Positions 9,121 through 17,069 of a stretch of DNA of 64,000 nucleotides are shown here, one piece after another (within the stretch, counting starts at the first letter, position 1; each line of letters starts with the position of its first letter). The notes under the pieces are model-generated. The model worked only from the letters and a program-made list of their open reading frames with translations, ran no database searches and was not told the origin of the DNA. This DNA is from Chitinophaga eiseniae (GTDB lineage: Bacteria; Bacteroidota; Bacteroidia; Chitinophagales; Chitinophagaceae). The stretch is from the NCBI RefSeq assembly GCF_900167135.1, contig NZ_FUWZ01000004.1, positions 434,001 through 498,000 of the forward strand, given 5' to 3'. Both the position numbers and the translations under genes were made by a program.

Positions 9121-11670
9121 ATGAATAGTAATGGGTTTAGACTGATCTCCCTACTGTTGATATCAATCCTGTATACCACCAGCCTTAGCGCGCAGCCTGT
9201 CAGGCTACAGACAAAGTATGCGACGGTAACGATCGATGGCAAAGGATTTATTACGTCTGTCCGCAATAAAAAGAATGGCCGCGAATATTGTCCCAAAGGG
9301 CTTACATCGGCGCTGATGAGCCTCTATGCAGGTAAACAATACCTGCTGCCGCAACAGGCGGTATACAACCCTCGGCAGCATGAAATGCGGCTCCGCTATC
9401 CCAATGGCTCGGAAGCGCTGGTCCGTATTGACCAGCAGCCGGAATACCTGAAACTGAAGCTGCTGTCCCTCACGAACAGAGAAAACGTGGACAATATCGT
9501 CTGGGGACCATATAAAAGCACGATCTCGACACTGATCGGCGATGTGATCGGCGTGATACGGAATAAGGAATTTGCTTTCGGTATGCTGGGACTGGACGAT
9601 AACACCACCGGGGGGCCGCCCAGTGAGGGCGACCTGTCTTTCATGTATTACTTCATCCATTCCCCGGACCCCGTAAAATATCCGCTGCCGGCACACCTCA
9701 AAGAAGGGCAGACGTTTAGCATCGGCGGTGACGGCGTAAACGATGTGGCCTTCTATTCCCAGCCGGAAGAGTATTTCCGGATGAACTACGGCAACGGCGC
9801 AAAGCTGGAACCAGCCTATGGCGCCACTATCTGTATGCATTCCCGCAACCGGCGGAAGGAGCAGATGATCCGCTTTCCCGATTACCCCGACGGGCTGGAC
9901 GGAAAGGCCAACTCCGCCCGCTATCAACTGGTGACGCCCGTTGAAGCGGACTTCATCGGTTCAGCCATCGCGTTATATGCCTGTCCTGACTCGCTCGGCC
10001 TTCATACCATAGAAAAAATTGTACTGGCGGAAGGCCTGCCGTATCCTACGATTGATGGCAAATGGATCAAAGATCCCTCGGCCTACTGTCCGGATATCGC
10101 CTGGTATGGCCCGCATGACAGTCTCGTTGCCTATGCCGGTCGCCTCGGGATCAAAGGTGTGCAGGATGAAGGATGGGGAGAATATTACCCTAACCCGGCC
10201 AATCCCTGGAAAAACAAGAAGGTCAGTTTTAGCGATAAAACAGGAATGAGCATTCCTGCCTTTGGCGCATTGATGAAACAACATGGCATCCGTTATGGGC
10301 TGCATACGCTTTGCGAATTCCTGCAACCCGGTGATAACAGCGATGTATCGCCCATACCCAGTGACAGTCTCGCCATTATGCAGCGTACCACCATTACCAA
10401 AGACCTTCAACCAGAAGATACGATCATCACCGTGGCGGATACCGCCTATTTCAACGAATTCGGCGGCTGGGAAGGCAATCATACCAACGTGCTGAAAATA
10501 GGGAAGGAGCTGATCGAATACGATGGTATCACCCGCACGCCGCCTTACACCTTCCTGCACGTGAAGAGGGGGTTTCATCGTACTACCCGCGGAAGTTACA
10601 AGGCAGGTACCACGATCGTAAAACTGCAACCCAACTGCTACCGCGGCTTTGCGCCGGATATGCACCTGCAGGATACGTATGCTGATTACTACGGAAAATG
10701 GCTGACAGCCGGCGGCATGGACTACATAGATTTCGACGGGCTGGAAAGCTGTATGTACCAGGGCCACGGGCATTATTCCTTCAAACGTTTTTTCCGCGGG
10801 CTTTTTGACAGTTACCACCGTAACGGCGGTAAATACCTGCGGGTAATGGGCAGCGCCGTACAGGAGGGCAGCTGGCATTACATGAGCGTGTGCAACGTAG
10901 GTGGCGGCGATCATATGTTCAGCCCCGTGAAAAATAAATGGGGCATCGAAGGGAAGGACATGCGTTACGTATTCGAGAGCAGCTATTTCCCGGCTACCTT
11001 TGGCATCCAGGGATACCAGGCAGACTGGAGCCTATACGATGCGGAAAACCTGGAAGCAAAATCCATCGGATGGAATGCCACCTACATGCTGGGGCTCAAC
11101 CAACAGACAGTGGAAGCCAGCGGAGAAAAAGAAGCGATATTTAACGCTTTCCGGTGCTGGGAGGAAGCGCGTGCCGCCAACAAATTCAGCAACGCCCTGA
11201 AAGAAAAACTGAAAGACCTGGGCTATAAATTTCACCTGGAGAAAGCAGCCGCCAATATATACCTGTTGTATCCTATCCGGGAAAACAGGTTTTCTGAACA
11301 GCGCTGTTCCATCACAGGAACACATATATCATTGCAGAATGAGTTTGCAGAGCAACCACTGGAGTTCTCCTTCAGGATCATGGGGCCGAAAGGCACCGAG
11401 GTAAAGGGGGTGACGATCGGGCTGTCGGACAACACTGTGCTGACGATCGACAAGCCGCTCCGCGCCGGCCAGCACGTTATCTACAAAAAAGGTAAACTCT
11501 GTGTGGCGGACCATGGGCGTAAGCCGCTGGAACTATTACCTGCAAAAGAGGACCTGCGGATCAAAAAAGGGGTGAGCGATATGGTGGTGACGGTATTACA
11601 CCCGGTGCAGGATGATAAAGTACGGTTTGAAGTGGTAGTGCCGGTGATGGGCGCACCGGTAAAATTCTGA
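9121..11670 (+). CDS. Secreted protein of unassigned family, probable TIM-barrel glycoside hydrolase
   Basis: I cannot place this 849-residue protein in a numbered family. It has a signal peptide (cleavage near SLSAQ), an N-terminal beta-rich domain to about residue 290, and a central part with barrel-like acidic motifs: GVQDEGWGEYY, RYGLHTLCEFL and YIDFDGLESC (Asp537, Asp539, Glu542). The motif order recalls the clan of GH27/GH36/GH97 enzymes, where an Asp at a strand end is the nucleophile; this is an inference. A beta-rich insert of about 85 residues (420-505, with LKIGKELIEYDGI and a following RGFHRTTRG) interrupts the barrel. The last 140 residues look like a beta-sandwich. It starts a run followed directly by GH27, so it likely works on the same glycan. 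A lyase or non-catalytic protein cannot be excluded. Confidence 0.6.
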   Translation: MNSNGFRLISLLLISILYTTSLSAQPVRLQTKYATVTIDGKGFITSVRNKKNGREYCPKGLTSALMSLYAGKQYLLPQQAVYNPRQHEMRLRYPNGSEALVRIDQQPEYLKLKLLSLTNRENVDNIVWGPYKSTISTLIGDVIGVIRNKEFAFGMLGLDDNTTGGPPSEGDLSFMYYFIHSPDPVKYPLPAHLKEGQTFSIGGDGVNDVAFYSQPEEYFRMNYGNGAKLEPAYGATICMHSRNRRKEQMIRFPDYPDGLDGKANSARYQLVTPVEADFIGSAIALYACPDSLGLHTIEKIVLAEGLPYPTIDGKWIKDPSAYCPDIAWYGPHDSLVAYAGRLGIKGVQDEGWGEYYPNPANPWKNKKVSFSDKTGMSIPAFGALMKQHGIRYGLHTLCEFLQPGDNSDVSPIPSDSLAIMQRTTITKDLQPEDTIITVADTAYFNEFGGWEGNHTNVLKIGKELIEYDGITRTPPYTFLHVKRGFHRTTRGSYKAGTTIVKLQPNCYRGFAPDMHLQDTYADYYGKWLTAGGMDYIDFDGLESCMYQGHGHYSFKRFFRGLFDSYHRNGGKYLRVMGSAVQEGSWHYMSVCNVGGGDHMFSPVKNKWGIEGKDMRYVFESSYFPATFGIQGYQADWSLYDAENLEAKSIGWNATYMLGLNQQTVEASGEKEAIFNAFRCWEEARAANKFSNALKEKLKDLGYKFHLEKAAANIYLLYPIRENRFSEQRCSITGTHISLQNEFAEQPLEFSFRIMGPKGTEVKGVTIGLSDNTVLTIDKPLRAGQHVIYKKGKLCVADHGRKPLELLPAKEDLRIKKGVSDMVVTVLHPVQDDKVRFEVVVPVMGAPVKF

Positions 11671-11722
11671 TCATTAAAAAAATGCGGATCTTTATCCTGA
11701 AACATCCCCTTATCCAAGAACA

Positions 11723-12940
11723 ATGAGAACAATAATTTTGCTATTGACAGCTTTGATGTCCTGCCTGCCGGCTGGTGCGCAAACACGTTACTCCGCCTGG
11801 GATTCGCTGGCGCTCACCCCTCCGATGGGGTGGAACAGCTGGAATTTTTTTGAGGCCAAAGTCAGCGAGCAGGTGATCATGGACATGGCTGATGCCATGG
11901 CAACGAACGGTATGAAGGCTGCCGGCTACCGTTACCTGGTGATAGACGATCACTGGGTGGCCGGCCGCGATAAACACAACCAGCTGGTCCCTGATCCCGT
12001 ACGGTTTCCTCATGGCATGAAGTACCTGGCGGACTACGTACATGGCAAAGGACTGAAGCTGGGCATCTACTCCGATGCAGCGATGCTTACCTGTGGTGGT
12101 GTTACCGGCAGTTATAATTTCGAGGAACAGGACGCGCGAACTTTCGCCGCCTGGGGCATCGATTTCCTGAAGTACGATTACTGCAATGCGCCGGAAGATG
12201 TGGCTACTGCTTTCAGTCGCTACTCCCGCATGGGCGATGCGCTGAAAAAGTGCGGCCGTCCTATCGTATACTCTATTTGTGAATGGGGACAGCGGAAGCC
12301 CTGGCTTTGGGCGAAAGCGGCCGGCGGGCATCTGTGGCGCACCACCTGGGACAGCCGCGATGTATGGGAGTCGCACAATACCAACCTCACCGGCATCATG
12401 GAGATATTCCGTCAGCAGGAACACCTGGCACCGTATGCCGGTCCGGGCGGCTGGAATGATCCCGACCTGCTCATGGTGGGTCTTTACGGTAAAGGCGCCT
12501 CTTCTTCTGTTGACGGCCGCTTTAAAGGTTGCACCGCCACAGAGTACCGCACGCATTTTGCGCTCTGGAGTATGCTGGCGGCGCCGCTGATGGTCAATAT
12601 GGACCTGAAGCAGATCGCTCCGGAAGTATTACAACTGATCACTAACCGGCAACTGATCGCCATCAATCAGGACGCGCTGGGCAGACAAGCCACTACCGTG
12701 TTACAAAAGAATGATCTGCAGGTATTGCTGAAACCATTGCAGGACAAGGCTTTTGCTGTTTGTGTGTTCAATCGTGCTGCCAGCGGGCAGTCTTTTGAGA
12801 TAGACCTCAAAAAAGAGCTGGACCTGTGGCAGCCCTTTAATGTCACGGAAGTATGGAGCGGTAGGCCGGTCAGAACGCTGAAAGGTACACTGGAAGCACA
12901 TGACTGCGCCATGTATATTTTGACGCCCGGGCAAAAATAA
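11723..12940 (+). CDS. GH27 alpha-galactosidase-type glycoside hydrolase
   Basis: The 405-residue protein has a signal peptide (cleavage near AGAQ), then the GH27 opening LALTPPMGWNSWNFF. GYRYLVIDDHW and the nucleophile motif FLKYDYCN (Asp152) are present, as is GPGGWNDPDLLMVG. The acid/base region reads WRTTWDSRDVW, where most GH27 enzymes have a Gly-Asp-Ile; Asp210 aligns with the catalytic acid. A short C-terminal beta domain completes the usual length. GH27 contains alpha-galactosidases, alpha-N-acetylgalactosaminidases and beta-L-arabinopyranosidases, and the choice cannot be made from sequence alone. GH51 upstream makes arabinogalactan-type substrates plausible. A gap of about 50 bases separates it from the previous gene. 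Confidence 0.92.
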   Translation: MRTIILLLTALMSCLPAGAQTRYSAWDSLALTPPMGWNSWNFFEAKVSEQVIMDMADAMATNGMKAAGYRYLVIDDHWVAGRDKHNQLVPDPVRFPHGMKYLADYVHGKGLKLGIYSDAAMLTCGGVTGSYNFEEQDARTFAAWGIDFLKYDYCNAPEDVATAFSRYSRMGDALKKCGRPIVYSICEWGQRKPWLWAKAAGGHLWRTTWDSRDVWESHNTNLTGIMEIFRQQEHLAPYAGPGGWNDPDLLMVGLYGKGASSSVDGRFKGCTATEYRTHFALWSMLAAPLMVNMDLKQIAPEVLQLITNRQLIAINQDALGRQATTVLQKNDLQVLLKPLQDKAFAVCVFNRAASGQSFEIDLKKELDLWQPFNVTEVWSGRPVRTLKGTLEAHDCAMYILTPGQK

Positions 12941-13030
12941 CATAGGTTTAAGTCAATTTAGGTGTTGTCACACCGTTGTGGCGACTTTACTTTTATTACG
13001 CGGATTTTTTTAAGGATTAGATTTTTTCGG

Positions 13031-13909
13031 ATGAATGCAAAAAGTATAGTGTTGGGGACAGCAGGCCTTGGAGGCGTATGGGGAAGAAGAGACCGGCCGG
13101 CTTCTGTCCGCACTATACTGACTGCCCTGGAAAACGGCATTACCGCGCTGGACACCGCGCCGGCTTATGGTGATGCAGAGGAGATCGTGGGCGATGCGCT
13201 GAAACAGTGGAGGGGGCCGATGCCGGTCATCAGCACCAAAGCCGGCAGGCTGCGCTCTTATGCTGCCGAGGAGGCGCGCTACGACTATTCCGCTGCCGGC
13301 ATCATGAACAGCGTTTATCACTCGCTCAAAGCGCTGGGCATTCCCGCTGTGGATGTCCTGTTCCTGCACGACCCTGAGGCAGTGCCGGAAGAGGAAGCGG
13401 ATAACGTGATAGGGGTGATGCAACACCTGAAGCAACTGGGCCTGGTGAAGAAAATCGGTCTGGGAGGTAACATCCCTTTGTGGATGGAAGCTGCTATTAA
13501 GACCGGTGTTTTTGACGTGATCATGGAATTCAACCGGCTGAACGCCGGTAACGTGGCAGCGCTCTATGACCGGCTTCCTTTCTGCCAGGCAAGAGGTATG
13601 GCGTACTACGCCGCCAGTCCGCTGCATATGGGGCTGCTGGGAAGAAATTTTAATGTGTGGCAGCAGCAGCCACCGTCATGGTTACCTGCCGACCGCATCG
13701 CAACAGCGCAGCGGCTGCAGCTGATCGCCGACCGGCATCGGCTTTCGTTGCCGGTAATGGCACATCGTTTCCTGCTCAATATTCCTCATGCATTCAACAT
13801 TGTGATAGGCGCATCCGCTCCGGACGAGCTGGAAGACAGCCTGTCGGCCTTCCGGGAAGGCCCGCTACCGGCGGCAGTGTACCAGGACATACTGGATTGT
13901 AACAAGTAA
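13031..13909 (+). CDS. Aldo/keto reductase, related to D-threo-aldose (L-fucose) 1-dehydrogenases
   Basis: I chose the ATG at 13031, which gives 292 residues beginning NAKSIVLGTAGLGG, the normal first beta strand; an upstream in-frame ATG would add 23 unlikely residues. The catalytic tetrad is visible: Asp41 and Tyr46 in LDTAPAYG, Lys70 in ISTKAG and His113 in FLHDPE. The opening and the DYSAAGIMNSVYHSLKALG segment resemble enzymes that oxidise L-fucose or D-arabinose at C1 to a lactone. The protein lacks a signal peptide, so it acts in the cytoplasm. It precedes an enolase-family gene by 10 bases, which fits oxidation then dehydration of an aldonic acid. Family certain, substrate inferred. 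Confidence 0.85.
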   Translation: MNAKSIVLGTAGLGGVWGRRDRPASVRTILTALENGITALDTAPAYGDAEEIVGDALKQWRGPMPVISTKAGRLRSYAAEEARYDYSAAGIMNSVYHSLKALGIPAVDVLFLHDPEAVPEEEADNVIGVMQHLKQLGLVKKIGLGGNIPLWMEAAIKTGVFDVIMEFNRLNAGNVAALYDRLPFCQARGMAYYAASPLHMGLLGRNFNVWQQQPPSWLPADRIATAQRLQLIADRHRLSLPVMAHRFLLNIPHAFNIVIGASAPDELEDSLSAFREGPLPAAVYQDILDCNK

Positions 13910-13919
13910 ACACATAGCA

Positions 13920-15092
13920 TTGTATACTATCGATCATCAAATCTTCAACATCACCAGCGTACAGCTGAGGGAGCTGGAACCCGCCACGGCGGTGACGCCC
14001 ATTCAGGATGCTACCATGGGCCCTTTTCCTGCTTTCGGCCTGGCGCTGATCACACTGGAAGACGAAAACGGTTTTATCGGAGAGGCGCCCGTTTACAGCA
14101 GCTATATCAATATCCTGGAAAACTGCCTGTTGCCCATCCTGCTGCATAGTCACCATATTCCGTATCACCAGCTGTACCGGCTGCTTTACTGGTCCATCCG
14201 CAACGAGGGCTTCAGAGGCCCGGCATCGGCATTGGTAGGGCAGATAGACCTGGCCCTGCACGATCTGGCGGCCCGCCGGGAAGGAGTGCCGTTGCACCGG
14301 TACCTCAACGCGGAAAGAGACACCGTAAAAATGTATGGCAGCGGCGGTGGTACCAACTACACTTTGCCTGAGCTGGAAAAAGAAGTCCGTCTTTTCCTCG
14401 ATGCCGGCGTGGATTGTTATAAGATGAAAGTCGGCAAGGGTTTCGGCACCAGGATGGAGGAAGACGCCGCCCGTGTGAAGTTTGTACGCGGCCTGTTGGG
14501 GAAGGATATACGGCTGGCGGTAGATGCTAACCAGATATGGAGCGGAGAAGAAGCATTGCGTTTTGCAGACATGATCGCCGCGGAGAATGTAGCCTGGTTG
14601 GAGGAGCCTATCCACTCCGCCGCATTTGAACAGATAGGGGCGTTGTGCAGCCGCACGCCGCTCTGTATTTCTTTCGGCGAGTCGGAACGGACCTCGCGTT
14701 TATTCCCTACATTGGTGAACATGGGAGTGCGGCATCTGCAGCCTGTACCCACGCACCTGGGAGGGGTGAACGAATGGAAGGAGGTGCGGGACCTGGCGGC
14801 AAAGAACGGCGTGGATTTTTCATCCGGTGGCTATTCATTGTTTACCGCAGCGCTGATGGCTACCGCGGATGCCGCCTGTGAAGTGGAATACCTGTATGCT
14901 ATCATGTATGGGCTGGAGCGTTATTTCAGCGTGCGTCCCGAATGGAAGAACGGTACTTTTGTGTTGCCGGACACGGCCGGTATGCCGGTGCGGGTGGACT
15001 GGGACTACTGCCGGAAGGCGGATAAGATTGTAAAACATTATTCCTGGAACAGTCTGAATATCAGGAAGTATTCACCTATTGTATCATTATGA
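13920..15092 (+). CDS. Enolase-superfamily protein (mandelate racemase/muconate lactonizing type), dyad residues absent
   Basis: The start is TTG at 13920, 10 bases after the previous stop; the next in-frame ATG would cut into the conserved N-terminal cap. Of 390 residues, metal ligands are visible as Asp202 (AVDANQ), Glu228/229 (WLEEP) and Glu254 (FGESERT), and the KxK pair is Lys168/Lys170. In sugar-acid dehydratases of the mandelate racemase group an Asp and a His 27 residues apart form the second base. Here those positions hold Val276 (LQPVPTHLGG) and Gly303 (DFSSGGYS). So it may be a dehydratase using only the lysine, an epimerase, or something new. Its neighbours suggest a sugar acid or lactone substrate. 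It has no signal peptide. Confidence 0.85.
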   Translation: MYTIDHQIFNITSVQLRELEPATAVTPIQDATMGPFPAFGLALITLEDENGFIGEAPVYSSYINILENCLLPILLHSHHIPYHQLYRLLYWSIRNEGFRGPASALVGQIDLALHDLAARREGVPLHRYLNAERDTVKMYGSGGGTNYTLPELEKEVRLFLDAGVDCYKMKVGKGFGTRMEEDAARVKFVRGLLGKDIRLAVDANQIWSGEEALRFADMIAAENVAWLEEPIHSAAFEQIGALCSRTPLCISFGESERTSRLFPTLVNMGVRHLQPVPTHLGGVNEWKEVRDLAAKNGVDFSSGGYSLFTAALMATADAACEVEYLYAIMYGLERYFSVRPEWKNGTFVLPDTAGMPVRVDWDYCRKADKIVKHYSWNSLNIRKYSPIVSL

Positions 15093-15108
15093 TCTTTAAC
15101 ACGCGCCT

Positions 15109-16659
15109 GTGAATATATCACTTACCGGAGTTGACGGCATTGTGCTGGTGTTGTATATTATCGCACTTTTTGCGTTGGGTTTTTTCCTGGGCAGGAACAG
15201 CGGAAAAGATATTTTTTTAGGAGGCCGGTCGCTGCGTTGGTGGCAGATCGGTTTTTCCATGTTCAGTGCCAATGCTGGTCCTATGATGCTGATCGGCATG
15301 TCCAGCCTGGGGTTTTCCCAGGGGGTGGTAGGCGCCAATTTTGAGTGGCTGGCCTGGATATTCCTGCTGCTGCTGGCCATGTTTTTCCTGCCACGTTACC
15401 TGTCGGCCGGTATCAGCACTATACCGCAGTACCTGTTGCATCGTTATGGAAAAAGCGCTTATAATTTCCTGGTGATCTATAGCCTGGTATCCATACTGGT
15501 GGTATGGCTGGGCAGCGCTTTGTATGCCGGCGGACTGGTGATTTCGCAGGTGCTGGGCTGTCCTTTGCTGTACGCGGTGGCGCTGATTGCGCTGATCGCT
15601 ACCAGCTATACCGCTGTAGGCGGCTTCAGGGCGGTCGTTCGCACCGGCATTTTCCAGTCGGTCATCATTATCGTGTCTTCGCTGATACTCACGGTGCTGG
15701 CATTCAACAGGATGATGGCTTCCGGCGTAGCGCACCACGAGGTGCCGCCGGATTTCTGGAAGCTATTGCATGGAGCCGACGACCCGGAGTATTCATGGGT
15801 AGCCATCCTGGCAGGTTACCCGGTAGTAGCGATCTACTACTGGTGTGCCGACCAGACCATCGTGCAGAAGTTGCTGGGCGCCAAAGACCTGAGGGAAGGG
15901 CAGTACGGGGCGTTGTTTATCGCGGCGCTGAAGATTATTACCCCGGTCATCTTTCTGCTGCCGGGCATTATCTGTTTTATATTGTTCAGGGATATCACCA
16001 CCGCTGATAATGCGTACATTACGTTGGTGAAGCAGCTGATGCCGGATGGTTTCCGGGGCCTTTGCATCGCCGCGCTGATTGCGGCACTGATAGACACGGT
16101 ATCGTCGGGACTCAATTCTTTCAGCACGGTATTTACGCTGGATGTGGTGGCACAGTTCAGCACAACGGACGAAGAGAGCCGGGTGCGCACCGGCCGGTGG
16201 GTGACGGTGCTGGCGGCATTGCTGGCCATCGGCATCGCAGGGATGTTTTTGTATTCAGGTAAAGGTTTGTTTGAAATTACGCAGGGCATGGTGTCTATCC
16301 TGGCCCCGCCGCTGTCGGTGGTGTTTCTCGCTTCTATTTTCTGGAAGCGGACCAACAGGGTGGCGGTGCTGACGGTCCTATACGGCGGGGGATCTGTTTG
16401 CCTGCTGATGGGGGTATGTTACCTGCTGAATTATCCGTACAAAGGGTTCTGGCCGCATTTCCTGCTGTTGTCGGTATATCTTTTTATCGGACTGGCGGTG
16501 CTGATCGTGATGGTGTCATTGCTGACGGCGCCGGTTGTAGCCACCGGGAAGCCGGCGGCCACAACAGAAAAAATTGGTGGACAGTCGCGCAGGGTGTGGG
16601 CCGGTTGGGCGGTACTGGCGGCGGTCATGTTGATTATTTATCTTTTATTGAATAAATGA
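15109..16659 (+). CDS. Sodium/solute symporter (SSS family), probable sugar transporter
   Basis: The start is GTG at 15109, 16 bases after the enolase gene; the first helix LVLYIIALFALGFFLG follows directly. The 516 residues contain about 13 hydrophobic segments in the SSS arrangement. They include the conserved LGGRSLRWWQIGFSMFSAN near the second helix, SYTAVGGFRAVVRTG, YYWCADQTIVQKLLGAKD and AALIDTVSSGLNSFSTVF. These motifs are those of SGLT-like sugar:Na+ symporters rather than proline or pantothenate carriers. It should bring a monosaccharide released in the periplasm into the cytoplasm, where the reductase and enolase could act. Its stop codon overlaps the next start (ATGA), so the two are translationally coupled. 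Confidence 0.92.
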   Translation: MNISLTGVDGIVLVLYIIALFALGFFLGRNSGKDIFLGGRSLRWWQIGFSMFSANAGPMMLIGMSSLGFSQGVVGANFEWLAWIFLLLLAMFFLPRYLSAGISTIPQYLLHRYGKSAYNFLVIYSLVSILVVWLGSALYAGGLVISQVLGCPLLYAVALIALIATSYTAVGGFRAVVRTGIFQSVIIIVSSLILTVLAFNRMMASGVAHHEVPPDFWKLLHGADDPEYSWVAILAGYPVVAIYYWCADQTIVQKLLGAKDLREGQYGALFIAALKIITPVIFLLPGIICFILFRDITTADNAYITLVKQLMPDGFRGLCIAALIAALIDTVSSGLNSFSTVFTLDVVAQFSTTDEESRVRTGRWVTVLAALLAIGIAGMFLYSGKGLFEITQGMVSILAPPLSVVFLASIFWKRTNRVAVLTVLYGGGSVCLLMGVCYLLNYPYKGFWPHFLLLSVYLFIGLAVLIVMVSLLTAPVVATGKPAATTEKIGGQSRRVWAGWAVLAAVMLIIYLLLNK

Positions 16660-17069
16660 TGAAGCACCTATTATGCGTGTTTTTCGCGGTATGTTTAGTA
16701 TCATGCGGCGGAAACAAAGAACTGAAAACAGAAGAGAAGGTGTTCGTGGTGAACATTGTGCCGGAAGAAAAGAAGCTGCAGGAATACCTTCGTTATCACC
16801 GGCAGGTATGGCCGGAAGTGGAAGCCGGTTTCCGGAAAGCAGGGTATAGAAAGATCGTTCTTTACCGGTATCAGTATTTACTGGTGATGAAGATCGAGGT
16901 GCCTGTGGGCGCTGACCTGGGGCAGATGGGAAAAACAGCGGAAGCTTACAGCCCGCGTTGTGCGGAATGGAACAGGCTGATGGCCGGCTACCAGGTAGGC
17001 GTGCCCGGCACGGCGCAGGGGGAAACCTGGGTGGAAGCAGTTCCTTTTTATGAATTCAGGAAGGAATAG
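16656..17069 (+). CDS. RhaM-like sugar mutarotase (DUF718) with a lipoprotein signal
   Basis: The 137-residue product begins with a short lipoprotein signal whose lipobox reads LVSC followed by GGNKE. The rest matches the L-rhamnose mutarotase fold: YHRQVWPEVEAGFRKAG carries His48, aligned with the catalytic His of E. coli RhaM, plus Trp52 and Glu54. SPRCAEWNRLM matches the CQRWWKYM region and the C-terminus ends in a conserved FY motif. These enzymes interconvert alpha and beta anomers of a free sugar. Known RhaM proteins are cytoplasmic; a lipid anchor would put this one in the periplasm, where it could set the anomer for the coupled symporter. An alternative start at 16659 removes only one Met. 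The last 14 bases overlap the convergent AraC gene. Confidence 0.88.
   Translation: MMKHLLCVFFAVCLVSCGGNKELKTEEKVFVVNIVPEEKKLQEYLRYHRQVWPEVEAGFRKAGYRKIVLYRYQYLLVMKIEVPVGADLGQMGKTAEAYSPRCAEWNRLMAGYQVGVPGTAQGETWVEAVPFYEFRKE

Noticed and set aside
12962..13030. Upstream in-frame extension of the aldo/keto reductase
   Set aside because: The first 23 residues are aromatic and basic with no family similarity, whereas the ATG at 13031 starts the normal first beta strand.
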